Origin: Gammaproteobacteria bacterium
Lineage (GTDB): Bacteria > Pseudomonadota > Gammaproteobacteria > Burkholderiales > Nitrosomonadaceae
Length of the DNA stretch: 64,000 nucleotides
Assembly: GCA_015709615.1 (NCBI GenBank)
Contig: CP054179.1
Span: 2,232,001-2,296,000 of the forward strand
Direction: 5' to 3'
Below the pieces are notes generated by a model. That model had not been told where the DNA came from. It saw only the letters and a list, made by a program, of their open reading frames with translations, and did not search any database. The first letter of the stretch is position 1, and every line of letters starts with the position of its first letter. Shown one piece after another: positions 35,231 to 44,376 of this stretch. Position numbers and translations under genes: made by a program.

Positions 35231-35460
35231 ATGTGCGGCGGTATTGAATATTAGGGCGAAAAGATATATTTCCCGCAATCGGATGCACACTTGCCAGTGC
35301 GGCTACGAGATGGCAATGTTACCTGGATAACGTGGGGTAGACGCAAGGATGAAGTCATCGGCAAATTTCCGAATGGCGGTTGGGCACGACTGAATTCCAT
35401 CAAAAGCGGAAAATGGAAACCCTGGCACCCCCGACCGATTTTAATCTCTTCCGGGTTTAA
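35231..35460 (+). pseudogene. SRAP (YedK/HMCES-like) gene fragment with early amber codon
   Basis: From ATG 35231 the frame reads MCGGIEY, then TAG, then GEKIYFPQSDAHLPVRLRDGN ... WITWGRR ... GGWARLNSIKSGKWKPW. The catalytic Cys2 and the WGRR / GGWARLESI pattern are those of SOS-response-associated peptidase-like proteins that cross-link abasic sites in ssDNA. The TAG sits where CAG (Gln) would fit. After about 75 codons homology stops at the palindromic repeats. So it is a nonsense-mutated, truncated gene. Confidence 0.7.
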
Positions 35461-35465
35461 TTCCT

Positions 35466-35541
35466 CGCCCCTTGGGGCGAAGGCTGGTTGAAAACCAGCA
35501 GTCTGAAGAGCGCTTTTAATACCTCGCTGCTTGCGGCGGGG
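35466..35541. repeat. cluster of three short palindromes (REP/BIME-like)
   Basis: CGCCCC-TT-GGGGCG (35466-35479), GCTGGTT-GAA-AACCAGC (35483-35499) and CCTCGCTGC-TT-GCGGCGGGG (35522-35541, with G-T pairs). The outer two are related in sequence, with CCTCGC/GGCG cores, and flank the middle hairpin, as in paired REP units. Confidence 0.6.
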
Positions 35542-35908
35542 TGCTTTATTCGCTGCTGACCAGTTCATGGAAACCACTTCATGCTGAGAGTGGTAAATTT
35601 TGAGCGTTGATTAGCACGTAAGAACAAATGATGCTTAGTTCGACACTGAATTACATCAGTTCAATGAAGTTTGAGCAAACTGGCTTCTGGCACAGTTGAA
35701 AAAGACCGCACAATAAGCGCGTTAAGATGTACGAATTACCAGGGCAAGGCCGGTATTCGTTTGCAATGCAACATCAGCATTGATTGCAGCTGTTGCACGC
35801 CGCTTGACATCGCACGCGTTGTTCTTCACATCTCAGCAAAAACGTGAGAAAATAAATCTATTCCACTTTAAAAAATAAAAATTCAATTAATATCAATTTT
35901 TTAAAAAA
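35542..35908. other. intergenic, no supported gene
   Basis: About 370 bp between the palindromes and the ietA-like gene. It becomes very AT-rich just before the start (A/T runs at 35850-35908), where a promoter is expected. No Shine-Dalgarno sequence is visible before ATG 35909. The right end of the mobilizable element may be here. Confidence 0.45.
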
Positions 35909-37078
35909 ATGTTGGACGAAATTAATGAAATTCAATCTGATTTAGCCCAGTTAATCAGGCTTGCACTCGCGGAGCAGACCGAGGACGTGCGGCTGTTCGT
36001 CGCCCGGCTCGTGCGCAAGTATCGCAATACCGATCCTGAGCTGGCTGAACAGATGGATCTGTATCTACGTGCGAAGGCGCCTCGCTCAAGCACTCCTTTG
36101 CGTAAGGCCGCCGCACAACCAGTGTTACCGACGCAGACTTTGCCGGTCGACGACGAATCGAGATTGTCACTGCTGAAGGTTTTCAAGGACGAACCCAGTC
36201 GCGAGCAGCCCCTTCTCTCGCTTGACCTCGAAGAAACCTTGAGCCAACTGATCCAAGAGCGCCGTCAAACGGAGCGTCTGGCATCAATGGGCCTAAGCCC
36301 AACACGATCCGCCATTTTTGTGGGGCCGCCAGGTGTCGGCAAAACGCTCACGGCGCGTTGGTTAGCCTCGCAATTGGGTGTGCCGCTATATGTGCTGGAT
36401 CTAACTGCCGTCATGAGCAGCCTGCTCGGACGCAGTGGAAGCAACCTGCGTGCCGCACTTGATTTCTCGAAACGTGACCCTTGCGTATTGCTGCTGGATG
36501 AGATCGACGCCATCGCCAAGCGCCGCAGCGACGATGCCGATATCGGCGAGTTGAAGCGGTTGGTTACCGTCATCCTGCAGGAGGTCGATGAGTGGCCTGC
36601 CACGGGCTTGCTGCTGGCTGCTACCAATCATGCAGAGCTGATCGATCCTGCGTTGTGGAGACGCTTCGATCTTGTGATCAATTTCAAGGCGCCCGCAATG
36701 CCGGCCGTCAAACAGGCGATTAAGCGCTTTCTGGGCCAGGACTATGCGCTGTTCGGGCGCTGGATCGATATTCTGGCCTTCGTTTTCAATGGTGAGTCAT
36801 TCAGCGACATTGAACGGGATCTTCAGCGTTTCCGACGTGCCGTCGCGTTGAGTACTGCCTCGGACGCCGACCTGATCGAAGAATTCGTCAAATCACGCGC
36901 ACTCGTCCTGGAGCGTCAGGGGCGTATTGATCTGGCGGTGTTGCTAGCCAAGCAGACTCGTCTTTCGCAGCACACGATCTCCGACATCACCGGAGTGAGC
37001 CGCGACACCATCCGAAAGTACACGAGCGAGCAACCGCCCATCGCCAAGAAACCCTCAAAAAGAAAGCCTGACGCATGA
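35909..37078 (+). CDS. ietA: AAA+ ATPase, IetA-like partner of the S8 protease
   Basis: 389 residues: helical N-terminus, then a classical AAA+ core with Walker A GPPGVGKT (139-146), Walker B LLLDEID (194-200), sensor-1 Asn240 (AATNH) and arginine-finger region RRFD (251-254). The C-terminal tail contains a helix-turn-helix-like stretch (LSQHTISDITGVSRDTIRKYT). It overlaps the S8 protease gene by ATGA. An AAA ATPase coupled to a subtilase is the ietA-ietS pair, reported as a plasmid-stability/toxin-antitoxin pair and later as the Iet anti-phage system; there the ATPase is thought to restrain or direct the protease. Confidence 0.8.
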   Translation: MLDEINEIQSDLAQLIRLALAEQTEDVRLFVARLVRKYRNTDPELAEQMDLYLRAKAPRSSTPLRKAAAQPVLPTQTLPVDDESRLSLLKVFKDEPSREQPLLSLDLEETLSQLIQERRQTERLASMGLSPTRSAIFVGPPGVGKTLTARWLASQLGVPLYVLDLTAVMSSLLGRSGSNLRAALDFSKRDPCVLLLDEIDAIAKRRSDDADIGELKRLVTVILQEVDEWPATGLLLAATNHAELIDPALWRRFDLVINFKAPAMPAVKQAIKRFLGQDYALFGRWIDILAFVFNGESFSDIERDLQRFRRAVALSTASDADLIEEFVKSRALVLERQGRIDLAVLLAKQTRLSQHTISDITGVSRDTIRKYTSEQPPIAKKPSKRKPDA

Positions 37079-39294
37079 GTCAAACCAATTTTCTGATCGG
37101 GCGCGGCGAACTGCTGACCCACGACATCAAGGGACCAAAACGCATGCCGGGCAAGGCAGTGGTCTATACCCTTGCGCAAGCCTTGCAGCGGTTAACACCT
37201 CAGTTCTCGGCGACTGCGACCGCGCTCGATGCCTTACCTGCACATGCCTGCCCCGGTGACTTCGGCGTTGCCCGGCTGATGATAAATCCCAGCTACATCG
37301 CTCGGTCGTTTTTTCCGGTTGCGATGTTGCGCACGGTCGGCTTGGAGTCGGTCGGTAGTCGTACCGTGAAGGTGACGCCCGACGGCTGGACCAAGAAGGG
37401 AGCGCCGCAGGAATGCACGACGACCGAATTGTTCGTCGCCGGCAAACGCCAAGTGTTTCGCCATCTCACTGACTGGACCCAACAGATCGAGCTCGAATCT
37501 GATGAGGCGCTGGACCTGACACACATTGAGCAATTCTCCGTATTCACACCCCATGACCGCATTGCCGACTATGGCAGCACCAGGGATCGCTTCTTCGAGG
37601 TGGGCATCCATTTGCTGCCTGATGAAAGCCGCATGTTCGTCCAGCAAGCCTTCGTGAAATATGCTAAGGAGGTGAGCGTTAAGGTTCACAGCAACCTCAG
37701 CTTTACAGCGGGCAACCTGTGGTTCGTGCCGGTCGAAGGTAAGCATGACGACATCGAACGGCTTGCCGAATTCGTGTTCGTGCGCATCATCCGCCCGGTG
37801 CCCAAGCTGCGTGGCATGCGGCCCGTACATCGCACAGGCGAGGTGTCGGTCAGCTGCAACCTGCCGGCCGAGCAGCCGCTATCGTCCGAGCCCAAGGTCG
37901 CCATTCTTGATGGTGGCTTGCCCAAACAGCATGCGATTGGCCCGTGGCTCCGCTCGTACCGCGTCCTGGACGAAGACGCGCAGGACGATCCGGCAGGTTT
38001 GGAACATGGCCTTGCCGTCAGCTCCGCATTCCTGTTCGGTCCCATTCAGCCGAACGGCACTGCCGCCCGTCCCTTTGCTTATGTCGATCATTTGCGTGTG
38101 CTCGACAAGGACGCCGGCACGGAAGATCCACTGGAGTTGTACCGGACCTTGGGCTTCATCGAACAGGTTCTGCTCTCACGGCAGTACCAGTTCATTAATC
38201 TTAGTCTCGGCCCGAATTTGCCGATCGAGGATACCGATGTACACGCTTGGACGTCGGTCATTGACGATCTGCTGAGCGACGGCGACACCTTGATGACCGT
38301 GTCCATCGGCAACAATGGCCAGATGGACCGCGCCTCCGGTAATGCACGCGTGCAGGTGCCTTCGGACTGTGTCAACGCACTGGCGGTCGGTGCTGCCAAC
38401 GATACCGAGGCGGACTGGGCGCGCGCGCCGTACAGCGCGGTAGGTCCCGGTCGCAGCCCAGGAGTCGTCAAACCGGACCTGATGGCCTTTGGTGGTAATG
38501 CTGATAACTACTTCCACGTACTTTCTCCAGGCAAGAAAGCGGCACTTTCGCCCCAGTTGGGTACCAGCTTTGCTTCCCCGTACCTGCTACGCAGTGCGGT
38601 CGGTATTCGATCCATCCTAGGCGCGGAATTGTCGCCGCTGGCGATTAAGGCGCTGTTGGTCCACGCGGCAGACACCGCGACGCACGACAAGCTTGAAGTG
38701 GGCTGGGGCAAGGTGCCTGAGGACTTAATGAGCATCATCACCTGTCCAGAGGGCGTAGCACGCGTGGTCTACCAGGGAGAACTGAAGCCGGGTAAATACC
38801 TGCGCGCCTCGTTGCCGTTGCCCGTCCGTGGCCTAAATGGCAGCATCCGCCTCAAGGCAACCTTCTGCTATGCCTCACCGACCGATCCGCAGGACGCAGC
38901 CGCGTACACGCGTGCGGGCCTGGAGGTCGTATTCCGTCCCAGCGACGAGAAAATCAAGGACGGTAAGGCCAACGCCGATACCAAAAGCTTCTTCGATATG
39001 AAGAAGTATGCGACGGAAGAAGAACGGCGCTCCGACATGGGCAAGTGGGAAACAGTCTTGCACAGCGCGAAGAATATGCGCGGCAGCACCCTCAAAAATC
39101 CGGTCTTTGATATCCACTACAACGCACGTGAAGCAGGCGGTCGAGCCACCGGCGCCGAGAAGATCCGGTATGCGCTGATCATCACCGTCGAAGCCCCTAA
39201 GCATGCCGACCTCTATAACGAAATCTTGCGTGCCTACGCGAAAACGCTGGTGCCAATCCAGCCGCAAGTGTCGCTGCCGATCCGTGTCCGGTAG
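37075..39294 (+). CDS. ietS: subtilisin-like S8 peptidase, IetS-like effector
   Basis: 739 residues, no signal peptide, so cytoplasmic. The catalytic triad is complete: Asp279 in VAILDGG, His311 in LEHGLAVSS, Ser498 in GTSFASP; the oxyanion Asn is in SIGNNG (about 413). About 270 N-terminal residues precede the protease domain and a 150-residue C-terminal beta-rich domain follows. Together with the coupled ATPase it forms an Iet-type module; the protease is the presumed toxic effector. Codon use is visibly more GC-rich than in the flanking mobilizable element, which suggests separate acquisition. Confidence 0.82.
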   Translation: MSQTNFLIGRGELLTHDIKGPKRMPGKAVVYTLAQALQRLTPQFSATATALDALPAHACPGDFGVARLMINPSYIARSFFPVAMLRTVGLESVGSRTVKVTPDGWTKKGAPQECTTTELFVAGKRQVFRHLTDWTQQIELESDEALDLTHIEQFSVFTPHDRIADYGSTRDRFFEVGIHLLPDESRMFVQQAFVKYAKEVSVKVHSNLSFTAGNLWFVPVEGKHDDIERLAEFVFVRIIRPVPKLRGMRPVHRTGEVSVSCNLPAEQPLSSEPKVAILDGGLPKQHAIGPWLRSYRVLDEDAQDDPAGLEHGLAVSSAFLFGPIQPNGTAARPFAYVDHLRVLDKDAGTEDPLELYRTLGFIEQVLLSRQYQFINLSLGPNLPIEDTDVHAWTSVIDDLLSDGDTLMTVSIGNNGQMDRASGNARVQVPSDCVNALAVGAANDTEADWARAPYSAVGPGRSPGVVKPDLMAFGGNADNYFHVLSPGKKAALSPQLGTSFASPYLLRSAVGIRSILGAELSPLAIKALLVHAADTATHDKLEVGWGKVPEDLMSIITCPEGVARVVYQGELKPGKYLRASLPLPVRGLNGSIRLKATFCYASPTDPQDAAAYTRAGLEVVFRPSDEKIKDGKANADTKSFFDMKKYATEEERRSDMGKWETVLHSAKNMRGSTLKNPVFDIHYNAREAGGRATGAEKIRYALIITVEAPKHADLYNEILRAYAKTLVPIQPQVSLPIRVR

Positions 39295-39356
39295 AGCGGT
39301 GGGCACGATGTTGACCCTTTCATTATCGATTGAGCTACCTGTAACGGAGACAACGA

Positions 39357-40142
39357 ATGCCGGAACCCCTTAAACAGAGAAAGAGGGACGGTACCTCGTA
39401 TGAGCGTCCTCCCGAGATTGAAGCGTGGCTTAAAAAGCTGGAAACGATTGAGGTCGCAGAGCGACTCAGACAATTTGCGACGCAGTCCAGGAAGAGCATC
39501 GGGCATGTGCCGTCGGAGGCACTGATCCACTTTCTGCGAAGAGCTTGGACAGACGGAAAGCAGGGGGATTTTGAAAAGATATTCCGCATTCTTATGAAAC
39601 GGATCGAGCAGTCGCTGTGCTTAGTTGTCTCTGATTCATGCATGGCTGGTGCCCGAGGCATTCGGGAAGAGATCATGGATCAATTCGCGGAACAAATCGC
39701 CAAAGACTGTAAAGGATGCACTGGTCTGCTGGATTTCTATGAAATCCGCTTCGGCAAAGCATTCGCGGCTTTCCGTACGTCCGCTTTGCGCCGGATTGGT
39801 CCGTCGGCAGTAGACACGGTGCCTTTGGGCACGGATGAAGAGGATGGCTTGGAGATTTCGGCCGAGGTGGAGGCCGCTGCTGCTGACTTTCTAGGTGGTG
39901 ATCCTGAAAAACTTGACGATCCGGCTTTCCGGTTGGAGCTAACTGTCGCGATTGACCGTTTGCCAGATGATCAAAAGCAGGTCATCGGGCTACGACTACA
40001 AGGTTTTCAGATTGATTCCAAGGATAAAGACATTATGACCATTGCACGCATTCTGCAGTGCGACGAAAGGACGGTTCGCAACCGCCACGATCGCGCCTGC
40101 AAGGCGCTCAAGGCCATTCTTCAAGAGGAAAATGCACAATGA
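39357..40142 (+). CDS. sigma-70-like (region 4) transcription factor
   Basis: 261 residues. The C-terminal 60 residues (IDRLPDDQKQVIGLRLQGFQIDSKDKDIMTIARILQCDERTVRNRHDRACKALKAIL) are a sigma region 4 helix-turn-helix. The upstream part has a sigma-2-like helical stretch (EKIFRILMKRIEQSLCLVVSDS...IREEIMDQFAEQIAKDC). It could be an ECF-like sigma factor dedicated to this cluster. It begins 62 bp after the S8 protease and overlaps the next gene by ATGA. Region 2 is divergent, so promoter binding is inferred. Confidence 0.65.
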   Translation: MPEPLKQRKRDGTSYERPPEIEAWLKKLETIEVAERLRQFATQSRKSIGHVPSEALIHFLRRAWTDGKQGDFEKIFRILMKRIEQSLCLVVSDSCMAGARGIREEIMDQFAEQIAKDCKGCTGLLDFYEIRFGKAFAAFRTSALRRIGPSAVDTVPLGTDEEDGLEISAEVEAAAADFLGGDPEKLDDPAFRLELTVAIDRLPDDQKQVIGLRLQGFQIDSKDKDIMTIARILQCDERTVRNRHDRACKALKAILQEENAQ

Positions 40143-40732
40143 CTGTCGAACAATACTCAAAACCCAGTGAGGAAGAGGTTCTTCTGGCTTTTGCCGTTGA
40201 ACCGACGCACAACCACAAGACGTTGGAGAAATACCTGAGGGAGTACCCGGAGCATGCGAAAGCACTCGTCGCCTGCTCGATTGAATTGATGGTGGATGCA
40301 ACTCGTAGTGACGAGATCACAGTTGTCTCAGGAGGCGCCGTAGATCGGGCTTGGCAGCGGTTCCAAACTGTCGTCGGGCAATCCGACGACGTGGTGGTCA
40401 CAAACCCGTTTGCCACGCTAAATCCAACCGCTTTCAGATCGCTCGCAAAAAAACTCAATATCACCCCCCTGCTGCTAGCACGCCTACGTGATCGGGCGAT
40501 CGTCGCAGCAACTATACCGGGATGCTTTGTTGAGGGACTCGCAGCCGAATTGGGCGCGACCGCAGAATCTGTTATGAGCTATCTGCAAAGTCCGCCAGCA
40601 ATAGTGTCCGGCCATAGCTTTCGATCAGCCGTGAAGCCGGCGGTCACTGAACAGATTTCTTTTACAGAAGCGATTGAGATGTCTCAACTCACGCCAGCTC
40701 AACTGGAAGCCCTCAAGGCACTACAGGGCTAG
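40139..40732 (+). CDS. unknown 197-residue protein in sigma/ImmA-helicase cassette
   Basis: Starts at ATG 40139 overlapping the sigma-like gene's stop by four bases and ends 3 bases before the next ATG, so the three genes are tightly coupled. The N-terminus (EEVLLAFAVEPTHNHKTLEKYLREYPEHAKALVACSIELM) is helical and recalls the sensor-side part of anti-sigma proteins. The middle (FRSLAKKLNITPLLLARLRDRAIVAATIPGCFVEGLAAELG) looks like an XRE-like helical unit. No metal or membrane motif. Acting as an anti-sigma or adaptor is inference only. Confidence 0.6.
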   Translation: MTVEQYSKPSEEEVLLAFAVEPTHNHKTLEKYLREYPEHAKALVACSIELMVDATRSDEITVVSGGAVDRAWQRFQTVVGQSDDVVVTNPFATLNPTAFRSLAKKLNITPLLLARLRDRAIVAATIPGCFVEGLAAELGATAESVMSYLQSPPAIVSGHSFRSAVKPAVTEQISFTEAIEMSQLTPAQLEALKALQG

Positions 40733-40735
40733 GTC

Positions 40736-41880
40736 ATGGATGCGACCGAGGCCGCTCGTCGAGAAGCAGAGCGCATTCATCAAGCGGCGGTCGCAGCAGG
40801 TGATGATCCGTGGAGATTGCTCGATTTTGTCCGACGGGAAGCGGTTCGAAGAGAGTTAGATGTGTATGCCTTACCGTCAGGTGACTCCCAACTGAAAGGG
40901 GGGCGCGCGGCCTTCGACAGTCAGGCGGGAATCATTCTGTACGAAGACACGGGATCCGAATTCGACCGTGCTTTTCTCATTGCCCATGAACTCGGGCATG
41001 TTGTGGTGGAGGGCGGCACGCAAGACGTTGTGACAGAGCAAGTCGAACCAGAACGCTCTGTCGAGGATGCACCGGTCGGCATTGAAAAGGTGCTCGACTA
41101 TGGCGCGCGGGAGCGGCGGGAAATCCGGATGGATCTCTTTGCCCGTGAACTCCTACTACCACGTTCGGTGGTCCGACATCTACATGTGTGCGATGGATGT
41201 TCTTCGGCAGACATTGCCACACGCCTCGGTGTGCCGCTGCAGGTGGTTCAGCAACAACTTCTGGATGCGCTGTTGCTGCCAGAGGATTCTTCGACCGAGT
41301 CATTCGCCGTTCCTGCCGAAGCGTTGGTCCCCGACTCAACTCAGATTGCGGCAGCAGAACATCGCAATGGTGCGTTTCAGTTGCAAGCCGGACCTGGCAC
41401 TGGTAAAACGCGAACGCTTGTGCGTCGTATCGAGAGCTTGCTTGCCGAAGGTGTGGACCCCGTATCTATTCTCGTCCTCACATTCTCCAACAAAGCAGCC
41501 AATGAACTGAGCGAGCGACTGGCCGCGAGCAACCCCACTGCTGCCGCAGCGATGTGGATCGGCACGTTCCATGCGTTCGGTTTGGATATTGTTCGCCGCT
41601 TTCATGATAAGTTGGGACTGCCCTCTGATCCACGTCTGGTCGATCGGTCGGAAGCAATCGGGTTGCTCGAAGATGAGATGCCACGGCTTCCGCTTCGTCA
41701 CTATCGCAACCTGTGGGATCCGGCACTCGATCTCAGTGACATGCTCCAGGCGATATCGCGCGCCAAGGACGAGGTCATCGATGCGGCGGGATATCGAACT
41801 TTGGCACAGGTAATGGCAGATAACGCGGGTCATGATGAAGACGCAACCATGCGTGCGGAGAAATGTCTGGAGGTCGCGTT
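40736..41880 (+). pseudogene. ImmA/IrrE metallopeptidase-UvrD helicase fusion, truncated by IS
   Basis: 381 residues remain. Residues 60-150 form an ImmA/IrrE zinc peptidase with HELGH (84-88) and the following FARELLLP (Glu138). After a linker comes the start of a UvrD/Rep helicase: AGPGTGKT (218-225), VLTFSNKAANELSERL and WIGTFHAFG. At 41881 the IS21-type element interrupts the codon after EKCLEVA; 18 IS-derived codons follow before a stop. The remaining helicase domains are not on the other side of the IS. The peptidase half could still be made. Confidence 0.88.
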
Positions 41881-42029
41881 TGTCAATGGCGGAGTAAAAG
41901 GGTACCAAATAGCGCGCGAAGAGTGTACCAGTTAGGTTAATAAAAAGAGGGATTTAACCTCTGGTTTTGCGCCTCTGATTTTTTATTTCTTGGGTTTCAG
42001 TAAAGGCGCAGTGTTTCCCCTAAAATCTT

Positions 42030-42851
42030 TTATATTGGTCTGGCATCCTCCTTTTCTATAGGCTTGGTTTGTACTGTCTGCTTTTGCCGTTTCTTGCTTG
42101 CGGCCAGGCGATACGATTCTCCATTCATTTCCAGAATATGAACATGATGGGTTAAGCGATCCAACAGCGCACCGGTCAATCGTTCTGATCCCAACACACT
42201 GGTCCACTCATCAAATGGTAAATTCGATGTGACTAAAGTGGATCCATGTTCATATCGACGGCTGAATACTTCGAATAAGAGCTCTGAACCAATTGCAGTA
42301 AATGGCACATAACCCAGTTCGTCGATGATCAGCAATTTGACGTTGGTCAATTGCTTTTGCAAGGTACGTAATCGCTTTTCATCGCGCGCCTCCATTAACT
42401 CATGCACCAGCGCTGCAGCTGTCGTGAATAAAACGCTCATGCCTTTTTGGCAGGCAGCCAGCCCTAAAGCCAATGCGATATGAGTCTTGCCAACGCCTGA
42501 TGGGCCCAACGCAATGATGTTCTCGCGCTTATCGATCCATTCACAGCGCATCAACTCCAGTATCAATGATTTATTCAGTCCAGGTATTGCAGCAAAGTCG
42601 AACGTATCCAGGCTTTTAATTACTGGGAATTTCGCCTGACGTATGCGCCGCTCGGTATTCCGCCGTTCACGATCAATGCATTCCAGTTCGCATAGTCGCA
42701 ATAAATAGCGTGCATAATCAACATCCTCACGTGCGCATTCGAGTCCCACCTTTTCATATTCACGTGCAAAGGTTGGTAACTTTAGGGTCTTGAAGTGATT
42801 GATCAGCAAGACTTGCGGCGCGACCGTGGTGGGAATAGAGGTATCAGTCAT
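42030..42851 (-). CDS. istB: IstB ATPase of IS21 family
   Basis: 273 residues, a DnaC/IstB-type AAA+ ATPase that activates the IstA transposase and selects targets. Walker A GPSGVGKTH (about 115-123) and Walker B LLIIDELGYVPF are intact. Overlaps the istA stop by 8 bases, as is common for istAB. Complete and apparently functional. Confidence 0.96.
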   Translation of the reverse strand: MTDTSIPTTVAPQVLLINHFKTLKLPTFAREYEKVGLECAREDVDYARYLLRLCELECIDRERRNTERRIRQAKFPVIKSLDTFDFAAIPGLNKSLILELMRCEWIDKRENIIALGPSGVGKTHIALALGLAACQKGMSVLFTTAAALVHELMEARDEKRLRTLQKQLTNVKLLIIDELGYVPFTAIGSELLFEVFSRRYEHGSTLVTSNLPFDEWTSVLGSERLTGALLDRLTHHVHILEMNGESYRLAASKKRQKQTVQTKPIEKEDARPI

Positions 42852-44376
42852 AACGCACCTCCGTAGATTGGCTTGACTTGAATCCTTGCAGCAAGCTTAA
42901 ATACGATCGTGGTTCAGTGGATTTCACGCTGGCACGGGGTAAATAGGGATAGAGCATCAAATCGAGCTTGGCAGGTCGTTGCTCTATCGCGCACAGAATC
43001 AAATGCTTGATGGCATCAAAACCAATTGTACCGAACCCCATCGCTTGTTTGATTGCCTGCTCAACTTGCGCTAGGCTAAAATTCTCCAGCAACCGCAAAA
43101 TCTGGATATATTCCTTGCGGCCACGGCGTTCCATGCGGACTTCCAACACGCGACGCAGCCGATCGAATACTTCAGGTAGTACCCAATCTTGCAAGGGTGC
43201 CGCTTGATCGAGCGCACGCGGTTTCTGCTCTAACAATGCCAGGTAGTGCAAGGGGTTGTATATGAATTCTTCCCGACCGTAGCTGCGCGCATGACGTGCA
43301 ATCGTATCTGTGCCCAGGCAAATCTCTACGCGATCCACATAGCCCTTCACCAGTACCTCCCAGTGACCGTATTGAGTAGGCACCGAGTAATCGTTGCTTC
43401 GATAACGCACGAGCGATAATGAAGATACACGCGTGGAAATCTTATGGCAGGCATCAAAAGCAACTGCAGGTAAAGCCATCAATGCAGCCGTATCGCGTTT
43501 CATGCGCTCAGCGATGGTTTCAGTTTGACCCCGCAACTTGGCCTGTTGGCGCTTGATGCACCCATCCAACAATTTTGCATTCAGGGCATTAAAATCAGCA
43601 GCAATGGGTAGCGGCACCATGAAGTGGCGGCGACTGTAACCAACCATGCCCTCAACTTTCCCCTTGTCGTTGCCTTTGGCCGGTCGCCCAAACTTGTCTT
43701 CAAACAGATAGTGGCTCTGCAGCTCGCTGAATGCCTTGGTACGCTGGCGTTTGCCATCGCCCAGTATCTTGGCCACCGCAATCTTGGTGTTGTCGTACAG
43801 GATCGATTGCGGTATCCCACCCAAAAATGCAAAGGCAGCAACATGCCCATCCAGAAAGGATTCGGTATCTTCAGTTGGATAGGCTTTGACAAAGCAACCA
43901 TCCGAATGCGGCATATCAAGGCAGAAATAATGGAATCGAACCAGTTTGCCACCAATATAGCCATCGGCTTCACCAAAGTCTACCTGGGCATGGCCAGGCA
44001 AGTGCACTAACGGCATGAACATTTCCTTCTGCCGAATTGCAGCCTTGTTAACATAGTTACGTACGATGGTATAACCACCAGTAAAGCCGTGTTCTTCACG
44101 CAACCGCTCCAATATCCGTATCGCAGTATGGCGCTGCTTAACATGCACTTGTTTGTCAGCTTCCAAAATAGCATCAATGATGCCAGTGAAAGGAGCAAGC
44201 TTGGGAGATACGGGTTCGCGCTTGCGCCGATAACCCGGCGGTGCAGCGTATTGACACATCTTCTTCACAGTCTTGCGGTGAATTCCAAAATAACGCGCAA
44301 CTTCGCGCTCGCTTCTGCCTTCTACCATCACCGCACGTCGAATCTTTACATATAGTTCCACTGTATACATCCTCAT
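42844..44376 (-). CDS. istA: IstA transposase of IS21 family
   Basis: 510 residues: N-terminal helix-turn-helix (about 20-45), central rve/DDE core with HAQVDFGEADG (first Asp) and ILYDNTK (second Asp), and a C-terminal Mu-type beta-barrel region around RYRSNDYSVPTQYGHWEV. Complete, no frameshift. Start ATG at 44376, about 120 bases inside the IS end. Confidence 0.96.
   Translation of the reverse strand: MRMYTVELYVKIRRAVMVEGRSEREVARYFGIHRKTVKKMCQYAAPPGYRRKREPVSPKLAPFTGIIDAILEADKQVHVKQRHTAIRILERLREEHGFTGGYTIVRNYVNKAAIRQKEMFMPLVHLPGHAQVDFGEADGYIGGKLVRFHYFCLDMPHSDGCFVKAYPTEDTESFLDGHVAAFAFLGGIPQSILYDNTKIAVAKILGDGKRQRTKAFSELQSHYLFEDKFGRPAKGNDKGKVEGMVGYSRRHFMVPLPIAADFNALNAKLLDGCIKRQQAKLRGQTETIAERMKRDTAALMALPAVAFDACHKISTRVSSLSLVRYRSNDYSVPTQYGHWEVLVKGYVDRVEICLGTDTIARHARSYGREEFIYNPLHYLALLEQKPRALDQAAPLQDWVLPEVFDRLRRVLEVRMERRGRKEYIQILRLLENFSLAQVEQAIKQAMGFGTIGFDAIKHLILCAIEQRPAKLDLMLYPYLPRASVKSTEPRSYLSLLQGFKSSQSTEVRYD

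Larger units (their letters stand above)
21795..35580. mobile_element. integrative mobilizable element with RP4-type Tra1 module, next to tRNA-Thr
   Basis: The left end is set by the integrase at the tRNA-Thr 3' end. The cargo is in order: integrase, HTH protein, traM-traL-traK, oriT, traJ-traI-traG-traF, a small acidic protein, ArdC-Toprim, RadC-like JAB, hipB-hipA and an SRAP remnant. No Tra2/VirB-type mating-pair genes occur in the window, so the element is more likely mobilizable than self-transmissible. The right end is uncertain: no copy of the tRNA 3' sequence was found by eye, and the defence cluster at 35.9-41.9 kb may belong to the same element. Confidence 0.75.

Noticed and set aside
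21765..35908. attR copy of the tRNA-Thr 3' end
   Set aside because: Only chance matches such as GTTCGATTC within coding sequence (for example near 45003, beyond the element) were seen by eye.
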